A DNA stretch of 8,799 nucleotides. Origin: Thaumarchaeota archaeon UBA183 (GTDB lineage Archaea > Thermoproteota > Nitrososphaeria > Nitrososphaerales > UBA183). A model generated the notes under the pieces. The model was not told where the DNA came from. It did not search any database and worked only from the letters and a program-made list of their open reading frames with translations. How positions within the stretch are numbered: position 1 is the stretch's first letter; every line of letters begins with the position of its first letter. A program made the position numbers and the translations under genes. Positions 1 to 6,069 of this stretch are shown here, piece after piece. The stretch lies in NCBI GenBank assembly GCA_002495205.1, contig DAEE01000063.1:22168-30966 (forward strand). Direction: 5' to 3'.

Positions 1-77
1 CGGGGATCTCAAGCGCCCAAGGCCGCTTCCCACGGGGATTGAAGCCTAGACCAGACTAGCCGACGACCCCACTAACG

Positions 78-95
78 CGCCGGTCCGGTCCGGCG
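78..95. terminator. GC hairpin just past the glycosylase stop
   Basis: A perfect 6-base inverted repeat, CGCCGG (78-83) and CCGGCG (90-95), encloses a 6-base loop. It lies three bases downstream of the stop codon of the leftward glycosylase gene. No T-run follows on either strand, so it is a weak terminator candidate; it could equally be an mRNA 3'-end structure or chance in GC-rich DNA. The rest of bases 1-98 holds no gene I can support. Confidence 0.3.
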
Positions 96-98
96 TAG

Positions 99-716
99 TT
101 ATGGATTCTGGGGCGCAGGCGCAGACGGCTTCCCCCGAGACACAAACCTGCTCCCGACCACGAAGTACCTCCACTTCCGCCCCGTCGCCGCCGTTATCCC
201 GACCCTGCTGCTGACGCCGATTCTCCTCGGCCTGGGCCCATTCTCAATATACAGGGCATCGGAGGTCACCATGTCCTCGCCGTTCATCCGCCGGTCCATG
301 CCGAGCGCCTGGGTCAGCCTCCCGGGCCCGTCCGCCAGGTGCGCCCCCTCCCTCAGATGCCTGTTGCGCGCCATCTCATCGGCACCCTCCAGGGGCTCCA
401 TCGCCCTGAGGAGCACTGCCCCGGGAATGCCGTGCCCTTCTGTGGTCACGTTCAGGCAGTGGTGAAAGCCATAGATGAAGTAGAGATAGGCGTGGCCTGC
501 CTCGCCGAACATCACGGAGTTCCTCGCCGTCCTCCCACCATAGGCATGGCTGGCAGGGTCCCTGCTCCCCCGGTATGCTTCTGTCTCCACTATGACCCCC
601 GAAAGCCTCCTCCCCCCGTCCACCCTGACGAGCCTGCACCCCAGGAGGTCCCTGGCAACCTCGGGCGTGTACCTCTCGTAGAATGCCCGTCCGAGCCTCG
701 CCAACTCCCTCGTCAC
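99..716 (-). CDS. DNA-3-methyladenine glycosylase, AAG/MPG family
   Basis: Monofunctional base-excision repair glycosylase of the AAG/MPG (Mpg, COG2094-type) family, which flips out and removes alkylated purines and, in many members, hypoxanthine, leaving an abasic site. The 205-residue length is normal for bacterial/archaeal members. Alignment from memory with human AAG places the catalytic Glu in VETEAY at E46, the stacking Tyr at Y48 and the active-site His at H57. Further family blocks are MFG..GHAYLYFIYG (69-83) with C87 and N89, LLRAMEP (102-108) and GPGRLTQALG (130-139). The frame opens with GTG at 716. A TTG at 704 (residue 5) has AGGTGA eight bases upstream and is a good alternative start that removes only four residues. 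The gene is divergent from endonuclease Q and probably shares its promoter region. Family call is secure; substrate range is not visible from sequence. Confidence 0.96.
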   Translation of the reverse strand: MTRELARLGRAFYERYTPEVARDLLGCRLVRVDGGRRLSGVIVETEAYRGSRDPASHAYGGRTARNSVMFGEAGHAYLYFIYGFHHCLNVTTEGHGIPGAVLLRAMEPLEGADEMARNRHLREGAHLADGPGRLTQALGMDRRMNGEDMVTSDALYIENGPRPRRIGVSSRVGITAATGRKWRYFVVGSRFVSRGKPSAPAPQNP

Positions 717-738
717 CTGATGCCCGGCGCCAGCCGTG

Positions 739-745
739 TTAATTA
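739..745. promoter_or_regulatory. Palindromic TATA-like box shared by two divergent genes
   Basis: TTAATTA is an isolated A/T island in the 53-base GC-rich gap between two divergent genes, and its core TAATTA is palindromic. Its centre (742) is 28 bases from the endonuclease Q start (770) and 26 bases from the glycosylase GTG (716). Archaeal TATA boxes lie about 26-27 bases upstream of the transcription start, so the spacing fits two nearly leaderless transcripts. The endonuclease Q start has no ribosome binding site, which agrees. Position and palindrome are seen; bidirectional use is inferred. Confidence 0.6.
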
Positions 746-769
746 GGGCAACCCGGTCTGCCGTCTGGG

Positions 770-1978
770 TTGCGAGTCATAGCAGACCTCCACATCCATT
801 CAAAGTACGCGATGGCGACCAGCAGAGACACGGACCTAGAGCACCTTGCTGAGGGGGCGAGGCTGAAGGGGCTGAGCCTCCTCTCCACAGGCGACTTCTC
901 TCATCCCAAATGGTTCGCCGACCTGAAGGCGAAGCTCGGGCCTGGTCCGGGAGAGGGGCTCTACTCCTACCACGGGATGACCTGGCTCCTAGGAAACGAG
1001 GTGAGCACGGTCTACAGGCAGGAGGGTCGTGGACGCAAGGTCCACCACCTGCTCTATGCACCCGACTTGGAAACAGTGGAGCAGGTGAACGAAATGCTCT
1101 CAGGTTTCGGAAGCCTAGGCTCAGACGGCCGGCCTGTGCTCACGGGGATGGACTCGGCAGAGCTGGTCGAGCGCGCCTCCGCAGTTTCAAAGGATGTGGT
1201 GGTGATCCCTGCCCACGCCTGGACCCCTTGGTTCGGAGTCTTCGGGAGCAGGTCCGGGTTCGACTCGCTGGAGGAGTGTTACGGGGACCAGGCCAAGAGG
1301 ATATTCGCGATTGAGACAGGCCTGAGCAGCGACCCGCCGATGAATTGGCGCCTGTCGTCTCTTGACAGCGTGGCGCTGGTCTCGAACTCCGACGCCCACT
1401 CGCCGAATCCGTGGCGCCTCGGCAGGGAGGCTAACGTCTTCGACCTTCCAAGGTTTAGCTATGCGGAGCTGTTCGGCGCCATCAGGGCCAGGGACCCGAG
1501 GACGTTCCTTTTCACCGTCGAGGTCGACCCTGCCTACGGGAAATACCACTTCACTGGACACCGCAGGTGCGGCGTCTCCCTCCCCCCCGGGGACGCCCTG
1601 AAGCTTGGGAACAGGTGCCCGAAATGCGGCAAACCCCTGACAGTCGGGGTCCTCCAGAGGGTCGAAGAGCTTTCCGACAGGCCAGAGGGATATGTGCCGA
1701 GAGGCGCGGTCCCCTACCGCCGCCTGCTCCCGCTCTACGAAGTCATCTCCTACGCGACGGGGGTAAGGAGGCTCTACGCCAGGCGGGTCCTGGAGCAGCA
1801 GGACGCGCTCATCCGGGCATTCGGGAGCGAATTCTCAGTGCTGCTGGAAGCCTCACACGAGGAACTGGCGAAGGCGGCGGGGACCGCGGTCGCCGATGCC
1901 GTCCTCATGTCCCGGGAGGGCAGAGTAGGGGTGACTCCGGGGTTCGACGGGGAGTACGGAGTCCCCCTGTTCCCTTGA
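770..1978 (+). CDS. Endonuclease Q (PHP-domain DNA repair nuclease)
   Basis: EndoQ-type nuclease, which nicks DNA 5' of deaminated bases (uracil, hypoxanthine, xanthine) and abasic sites. The PHP metal site is complete: DLHIHS (H8, H10), STGDFSHP (D42), LGNEVS (E77), KVHH (H92/H93), IPAHAWTPWFG (H149), IETGLSSDPP (E182) and SNSDAHS (D208, H210). A zinc-binding insert follows, with H264 and C267 and then CPKCG (C283, C286). The C-terminus carries the VTPGFDGEYG block (388-397) that I associate with EndoQ rather than with DNA polymerase-type PHP domains. Length of 402 residues is in the usual range. The start is TTG at 770, immediately before the conserved beta strand RVIADLHIH; there is no Shine-Dalgarno, so a leaderless mRNA is likely. 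It is divergent from an alkyladenine glycosylase gene. No truncation or missing ligand was seen. Confidence 0.94.
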   Translation: MRVIADLHIHSKYAMATSRDTDLEHLAEGARLKGLSLLSTGDFSHPKWFADLKAKLGPGPGEGLYSYHGMTWLLGNEVSTVYRQEGRGRKVHHLLYAPDLETVEQVNEMLSGFGSLGSDGRPVLTGMDSAELVERASAVSKDVVVIPAHAWTPWFGVFGSRSGFDSLEECYGDQAKRIFAIETGLSSDPPMNWRLSSLDSVALVSNSDAHSPNPWRLGREANVFDLPRFSYAELFGAIRARDPRTFLFTVEVDPAYGKYHFTGHRRCGVSLPPGDALKLGNRCPKCGKPLTVGVLQRVEELSDRPEGYVPRGAVPYRRLLPLYEVISYATGVRRLYARRVLEQQDALIRAFGSEFSVLLEASHEELAKAAGTAVADAVLMSREGRVGVTPGFDGEYGVPLFP

Positions 1979-2000
1979 GCGGATTGCCTCATCGATGTCA

Positions 2001-2014
2001 ACTAAACTCATTAA
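2001..2014 (+). promoter_or_regulatory. Possible TATA-like element of the six-gene operon
   Basis: ACTAAACTCATTAA is the only A/T-rich run in the 65-base gap after endonuclease Q. Its CATTAA end is centred about 32 bases upstream of the TTG at 2044, and that TTG has no Shine-Dalgarno. This would fit a promoter giving a short-leader or leaderless transcript for the downstream operon. The match to a TATA consensus is loose, and read-through from endonuclease Q is not excluded. Confidence 0.35.
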
Positions 2015-2043
2015 CCGCAGGGACGGAACGGGCGTGCGCTCAT

Positions 2044-2886
2044 TTGAAGTCGGAACTTGAGGCGGCCGGGCTCATCGCTCTCCTCTTCGTCGTGACCTTC
2101 GCCCTCGGCATAGAGTTCGGGGGTTCGGGGCTCGCGGCCGCCCTGGGCGGATTCGGTCCTCCTGGCTCTCCACAGCCGAAGGCAGCCGCCACCCCCCCTC
2201 CTCCTCTGTTCGTGCTCCGGGCAGAGGGAATCAACCCCAAGGACCTCTACTCATCTGCATTCTACAAGGCAATCCCCGCAGAAATGATGGTCCCCCTCGT
2301 GGGCCTTCATGCGATGCTCGTGTCCGCAGGCAGGGGTCTCCCCACCCACTTCGAGCGGACCCCTTCCATCCTGATGATGACGAACGCGTCAGGCATCGCT
2401 TCGGGCTACCTCCCCCAGGGGGATTACGAGGTTGACATCTCGGGCTCGAACTTCGCCGTGAGTACGGCGATCACCCTCTCGGACAACACGACCTCGACTC
2501 TCAGCCTCACTCTGAGCCCGTCGGCCAGGGATGTCTCTACCATGAAGGTGGTGTCCCAGGATTCGGTCATCGGGCTGGAGCCGACCTCAAAGTTGTACGC
2601 CCTCCTGAACTACACTTCCGCTCCTTCGGACGGGTTCTCGGAGCTGGTGGGGTTCGAGCCCGTCGACAGCGCCACTCCAGCCTCCGGGATTGTCTTCTAC
2701 GTCAACAGCACGGTGTTCGGCGGAGCTCAAGTGTCGCTCAACGCAACAATACTCGGATCTTACCCCGGGACCCAGGGGTACTGGGCAACACTCTCCCCGT
2801 CAGGTTCCTACCCTGCCTACCCCTCCGTCAGCGTGATTCTCTTCCAGTATACGCCAATCGTAGAGGTGAACTACACTGCCGGCTGA
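2044..2886 (+). CDS. Membrane-anchored beta-rich ectodomain protein, first gene of MoxR operon
   Basis: Family not recognised. The predicted 280-residue protein begins with a short basic/acidic stretch and one hydrophobic helix (about residues 8-26, ALLFVVTFALGIEF), followed by a Gly/Pro/Ala-rich linker with a PPPP run, so it is probably a signal-anchored protein facing outside. A segment around residues 95-160, with TNASG, GYLPQGDYEVDISG and a run of alternating Thr/Ser/Leu, resembles a carboxypeptidase-regulatory-like or PEGA-type beta sandwich. Several N-glycosylation sequons (NAS, NTT, NYT, NST, NAT) support export in an archaeon. The frame stays open upstream to 1567, but that part is antisense-like shadow inside endonuclease Q; TTG at 2044 is the only conventional start just before the hydrophobic helix. 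Its stop overlaps the next gene. In other genomes such an ectodomain is often fused to a TM helix plus DUF4129, which here is the following, separate frame. Confidence 0.8.
   Translation: MKSELEAAGLIALLFVVTFALGIEFGGSGLAAALGGFGPPGSPQPKAAATPPPPLFVLRAEGINPKDLYSSAFYKAIPAEMMVPLVGLHAMLVSAGRGLPTHFERTPSILMMTNASGIASGYLPQGDYEVDISGSNFAVSTAITLSDNTTSTLSLTLSPSARDVSTMKVVSQDSVIGLEPTSKLYALLNYTSAPSDGFSELVGFEPVDSATPASGIVFYVNSTVFGGAQVSLNATILGSYPGTQGYWATLSPSGSYPAYPSVSVILFQYTPIVEVNYTAG
2863..2869 (+). promoter_or_regulatory. Strong ribosome binding site for a CTG start
   Basis: GAGGTGA matches the core complement of the archaeal 16S rRNA 3' end and ends six bases before CTG at 2876. It lies inside the end of the upstream coding sequence. 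No ATG, GTG or TTG in the downstream frame is correctly spaced from it; the first in that frame is ATG at 3050. The site therefore decides the start of the DUF4129-like gene. Confidence 0.65.
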
Positions 2887-3277
2887 CGTCCTCTCCACCG
2901 ACGCACTGCTAGTCGTCCTGGACTGCGCTGTATTTGCCCTCCTCGCAGGGGCACTGTTCGCGCTTCGGAGGATCAGGCCTCCGGTCGTCCAGGACATTCA
3001 GGGGGCCTTCCTCGACCTGGACAGGTCGATAGGCAAGTTTGTCCCAGACATGCCCCCTGGGTATACCTGGGAGGAGGCGGTGGCGCGGCTGAAGGGCGCA
3101 GGCGTGGAAGTCGACTGGCCGAAAATGGAGTCAAGCCTCGCCGGCTACGAGGCCTACAGGTACGGAGGACGGGAAATGCCAAAGGGAGGCGAAGAGGAGG
3201 TGGCCAGGCTCTCGATGAAGATTAGGAGGAGAATAGTTGGATACAGGAATAAGAGAGAAAGTACTAGGGGAGATTAG
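2876..3277 (+). CDS. TM protein with DUF4129-like cytoplasmic domain, CTG start
   Basis: Predicted 133-residue protein: one TM helix (about 8-30, rich in Leu/Val/Ala) followed by RRIR as a stop-transfer signal, then a cytoplasmic domain. Residues 60-98 (GYTWEEAVARL, then YEAYRYGG) follow the DUF4129 pattern of T.EE...RL...L..YE..RYG; DUF4129 domains are typical partners of MoxR ATPases and DUF58 proteins. The end is strongly basic (KIRRRIVGYRNKR). The frame opens at a stop at 2867-2869 and contains no ATG, GTG or TTG before 3050, which would delete the TM helix. CTG at 2876 sits six bases after GAGGTGA and overlaps the upstream gene by 11 bases, so I take it as the start. Alternative: a +1 frameshift from the upstream gene making one fused protein. 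The gene overlaps the next one by 41 bases. Confidence 0.75.
   Translation: MPADVLSTDALLVVLDCAVFALLAGALFALRRIRPPVVQDIQGAFLDLDRSIGKFVPDMPPGYTWEEAVARLKGAGVEVDWPKMESSLAGYEAYRYGGREMPKGGEEEVARLSMKIRRRIVGYRNKRESTRGD
3224..3231 (+). promoter_or_regulatory. Ribosome binding site for the MoxR TTG start
   Basis: AGGAGGAG lies five bases upstream of TTG at 3237, inside the end of the DUF4129-like gene. It supports TTG as the true start of the ATPase, ahead of the first internal ATG (codon 58), which would remove the Walker A motif. Confidence 0.75.
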
Positions 3278-4172
3278 CAAGGTCGTAGTCGGGCGGGAGA
3301 AGGAGGCAGAGCTCCTCCTGGTCTCCTTCCTGGCCCAGGGCCACGTCCTTCTGGAGGGAGTGCCTGGTGTCTCGAAGACTATTCTGGCCAAGTCCTTCGC
3401 CAAATGCATGGGGCTCGACTTCAAGCGGATCCAATTCACGCCGGACATGCTTCCCATGGACATGGTCGGGGGGTTCGTGTTCAACATGAAGGACAGGGAA
3501 TTCGAGTTCAGGCGCGGCCCTGTGTTCACAAACCTCCTGCTCGCAGACGAGATCAACAGGGCCCCGCCAAAGGTCCAGAGCGCCCTCCTTGAGGCCATGC
3601 AGGAGGTGCAGGTCACTGTCGAAGGGAACACTCAGAAGCTCCCGTTCCCCTTCATGGTCATCGCCACCCAGAACCCCCAGGAGTTCCAGGGAGTCTACCC
3701 CCTACCCGAGAACCAGCTTGACAGGTTCCTGATGAAGATCACACTCCCATACCCAGACAGCGCGACCGAGTCCAAAATCATCAAGAGGAACCTCGATGAA
3801 ATGGACACCGCCGAAGTTAATGAGGTGTTCGAGCCCAAGGAACTCGAGAGGATTCTCCGAGAAGTGGAAAAGGTGCGCGTGTCAGACGAGATCGTCACCT
3901 ACCTCTCAACCGTTGCCGAGGAGACCAGAAAGGAGCGGAGGCTCAGCCTGGGGGCGAGCCCGAGGGCGATGGTCCACCTCATACACTGTGCCAGAGCGAA
4001 CGCCTACCTTGGCGGGAGGGATTTCGTGACCCCCGAGGACGTCAAGAAGGTCTCTTCCTATGTCCTCGCCCACAGGCTCAAGCTCGACCAGTCGGCAGTG
4101 CTGACCGGTACCGTCGCCGACCCCTCCCAGGTCGTCCAGGACATCTTCACAAAAGTGAGACCTCCACGATAA
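3237..4172 (+). CDS. MoxR-family AAA+ ATPase
   Basis: Cytoplasmic AAA+ ATPase of the MoxR family, chaperone-like ring ATPases that usually work with a vWA/DUF58 partner on maturation of another protein or complex. All core motifs are present in 311 residues: Walker A GVPGVSKT (41-48), Walker B LLLADEIN (100-107), sensor 1 ATQNP (143-147), arginine finger in LDRF (161-164) and sensor 2 in GASPRA (239-244). The C-terminal helical lid follows (VTPEDVK, 264-270). Length is normal for the family. The TTG start at 3237 is backed by AGGAGGAG five bases upstream. The gene overlaps the DUF4129-like gene by 41 bases and touches the DUF58 gene, which fits one co-translated module. The substrate is unknown; envelope proteins encoded in the same operon are the obvious candidates, by inference only. 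Confidence 0.97.
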   Translation: MDTGIREKVLGEISKVVVGREKEAELLLVSFLAQGHVLLEGVPGVSKTILAKSFAKCMGLDFKRIQFTPDMLPMDMVGGFVFNMKDREFEFRRGPVFTNLLLADEINRAPPKVQSALLEAMQEVQVTVEGNTQKLPFPFMVIATQNPQEFQGVYPLPENQLDRFLMKITLPYPDSATESKIIKRNLDEMDTAEVNEVFEPKELERILREVEKVRVSDEIVTYLSTVAEETRKERRLSLGASPRAMVHLIHCARANAYLGGRDFVTPEDVKKVSSYVLAHRLKLDQSAVLTGTVADPSQVVQDIFTKVRPPR

Positions 4173-5275
4173 GCATCACCAAGCGCGGGAGGGACTTCCT
4201 CCTCGCTACCGTCTTCGTGTCGCTCATGGGGGCCATAGGGAACTACGCCTGGGCCCTTGCCCTCTCCCTGTCACTGACCGTGGCGACCGTCACCGCGTTC
4301 GCGGTTCTGGTGCTGTCGCCGAGGAAGGCGTTCCAGGTGACCCTCGGCCCGGGGCTGAAGAGAACCTTCAAGGGGTCGGGGCTCTCCTTCCCTGTAGTCT
4401 TCGAGTCCCCCAGGGAGGAGGCCCGGGCCGTGGTCGAGCTGCTCCGCGCCCCGGAGGGCGCCCAGGGGAGGCTAAGGCCGGCTCCAGACCACGGCCAGGT
4501 GCTGACCGTGAGTTCGCGGTTCTCTGGCGTGTTTTCTGGCTGGTCCCTGAAGGTGGGCAGGCTCGACCCCCTGGGGCTGTTCACAAGGTTCGAGGAGCGC
4601 ACACTCGACCTCACCGCGGAGTTCCTTCCAATCTCGCTCCTCGCAAGGCGGGAGGGAGTGTTGGTAAGGGCAGCCATGCTGGGGGACCGCCCGGCGGGCA
4701 CCAGGGGCTTCGGCCAGGAGTTCTACTCAGCCGAGCTCTACGATGCCTCCCACGACTCCAAGGGGATACTCTGGAAGCGGCAGGCCAAGATGGGAGGGGA
4801 CAACCTGATGGTGAGGGTCGGGGAGGCGAACATCCCCGAGACACTGACAGTGTGCCTGCTGGAGTCGCAGGAGAGGATCCCGAGGGAGCTCCCCGCATGG
4901 ATGGACCTGGCCTCGGAGGCGATTTCCATGATCGGGGTCACATGCCTGGATTCTGGGTCGAACCTCAGGGTGATTCACCAGGTTGGCAGCGAAGCCACTT
5001 CGGAAGACGCCAGGGACCTCAAAGGGCTGGCAGACCTGCTGACCTCCCTCTGGCGGGAGCACCCTTCGAAGAAGGCGCGGGGGCCCCCAGAGGCGGGGAT
5101 AATCATCACAGGTGAGCCGGAGATGCAGGACCCGGAGATCTTCGGCATGCTGCTCAGGAAGCCATCGGTGGTACTCACCTTCTCCAGCGGAAAGGTTTCT
5201 CATAGCCCCCGTGTCGTCTTCTTCAAGGGAAAAGAGAACCTCGGTGCTCTCGTAAGCAGGGTGCTCGGCCAGTGA
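4169..5275 (+). CDS. DUF58 protein with two N-terminal TM helices, probable MoxR partner
   Basis: DUF58-family protein, usually encoded beside MoxR and thought to act with it through a vWA-like cytoplasmic domain. Numbering from GTG 4217, the DUF58 core is at 168-200: EFYSAELYDASHDSKGILWK then AKMGGDNLMVR, matching the family pattern of Y..GD..R.I.WK..A..G.LMV with some changes in the GD..R part. The first conventional start is GTG 4217, but it would cut the first TM helix in half and has no ribosome site at normal distance. The frame is open upstream and reads SITKRGRDFLLATVF, which matches the usual DUF58 N-terminus (T.RG..LL). I therefore place the start at ATA 4169, which overlaps the MoxR stop as ATAA, the same 4-base geometry as the next junction (GTGA). 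A GTGA lies 10 bases upstream. Product call is firm; exact start is uncertain. Confidence 0.88.
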   Translation: MSITKRGRDFLLATVFVSLMGAIGNYAWALALSLSLTVATVTAFAVLVLSPRKAFQVTLGPGLKRTFKGSGLSFPVVFESPREEARAVVELLRAPEGAQGRLRPAPDHGQVLTVSSRFSGVFSGWSLKVGRLDPLGLFTRFEERTLDLTAEFLPISLLARREGVLVRAAMLGDRPAGTRGFGQEFYSAELYDASHDSKGILWKRQAKMGGDNLMVRVGEANIPETLTVCLLESQERIPRELPAWMDLASEAISMIGVTCLDSGSNLRVIHQVGSEATSEDARDLKGLADLLTSLWREHPSKKARGPPEAGIIITGEPEMQDPEIFGMLLRKPSVVLTFSSGKVSHSPRVVFFKGKENLGALVSRVLGQ

Positions 5276-6069
5276 AGTACACAGTCGTGGTGTCATTGGC
5301 TGCAGCCGCAGCATTGCTGGCGCTCTACGTCAGTTTCATCGACGTCTTCGTGGGAGCGAACCTCCTCGCTGGGGCGACGGCCCTGGAGCTTTGCATCTTC
5401 TTTCTACAGTTCGTCAAGGTCATCTCGATTCTGGCGATCAAAAGACTCCGGAACGCCCCGACGGCAAACCTGGTCGACATTCTGGGGGCCGAGCTGGTAG
5501 TCCTGCTCCCTGGGCTCGTCATAAGCGACCTGTACCTGGGGTTCGCACCAGCCCCTTCACTCATGGTCCAGATACTGCTGGCCTGGATTGCAGGCGTGGG
5601 GGCCTTCGCAACTCCCTTAGCGGCCTACAGGCTCGCCAGGGCAATGATGCGTGGGGAGGTGCTCCTCGCTGTCCTCCCTTCCGCTGTCTTCTTCTCTGAA
5701 TTCATGATACTCCTCGTCGCGGGCGCGAACGCTGCAGCCGCCTCCGGGTTGGGCCTTGCGGGCCTTTCCCGAGCCATGCTGCTTGTTGGAGCCGGCATCA
5801 ACACAGTGGGCGCCCAGGTCGCAGGGGTGACGGCCCTCCCGCCGCTCGGGATTCTCTACGTTTCGCTGCTCCTCTACGCCCTCTCCCCGGGGGATGCAGG
5901 ACAGCAGTCAAGGCTCAGGAGCGTCGCCTCGTTCGCTCTCATGGCGACGCTGGTGACCTACGCTGGCGCCTACGCTGCTTCATGGTTTGCGGTGAGCCTG
6001 GCCTACATCGTGCTCCCTCCTACCCTCTTGGGTTCGGCAATCATGTGGTGGGTGACCCGTGAAGGCTAG
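5272..6069 (+). CDS. Polytopic membrane protein of unknown family
   Basis: Not recognised. The 265-residue product is almost entirely hydrophobic, with about eight or nine predicted TM helices (roughly 4-24, 30-55, 68-90, 96-118, 130-154, 160-185, 189-205, 217-238, 241-260). Charged residues are concentrated in a short basic loop at 57-60 (KRLR), around 120-128 (RLARAMMRGE) and at 206-216 (a GDAGQQSRLR loop). It has no nucleotide-binding motif, no Cys/His cluster and no transporter signature that I can name. GTG at 5272 overlaps the DUF58 stop as GTGA, implying translational coupling; a partial GGGTG ribosome site lies eight bases upstream. Its place between DUF58 and a secreted protein suggests it is the membrane component of the MoxR module or an accessory to export or assembly, by context only. 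Confidence 0.85.
   Translation: MKYTVVVSLAAAAALLALYVSFIDVFVGANLLAGATALELCIFFLQFVKVISILAIKRLRNAPTANLVDILGAELVVLLPGLVISDLYLGFAPAPSLMVQILLAWIAGVGAFATPLAAYRLARAMMRGEVLLAVLPSAVFFSEFMILLVAGANAAAASGLGLAGLSRAMLLVGAGINTVGAQVAGVTALPPLGILYVSLLLYALSPGDAGQQSRLRSVASFALMATLVTYAGAYAASWFAVSLAYIVLPPTLLGSAIMWWVTREG

Noticed and set aside
1..98. tRNA-like pieces on the minus strand (a CTAG...CTAG mini-hairpin and GC stems) and a short rightward frame ending in TAG near base 49
   Set aside because: No T-arm consensus and no acceptor/anticodon stems that close a cloverleaf. The short frame has no start and no recognisable family, so it could be a gene end or chance.
1567..2043. Upstream extension of the first operon gene into the endonuclease Q gene
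   Set aside because: This part reads as Arg/Pro/Gly-rich sequence in the wrong frame of a conserved gene, while TTG 2044 directly precedes the signal-anchor helix.
2870..2890. Programmed +1 frameshift as the primary explanation of the split DUF4129 protein
   Set aside because: The UGA-C context is suggestive, but GGC before it does not re-pair well after a +1 slip, and a well-placed ribosome site already explains separate initiation; kept only as an alternative.
4727..5314. Long leftward open frame opposite DUF58
   Set aside because: Composition is that of a GC-rich shadow of the real gene: no start site signal and no family features, whereas the rightward gene is a clear family member.
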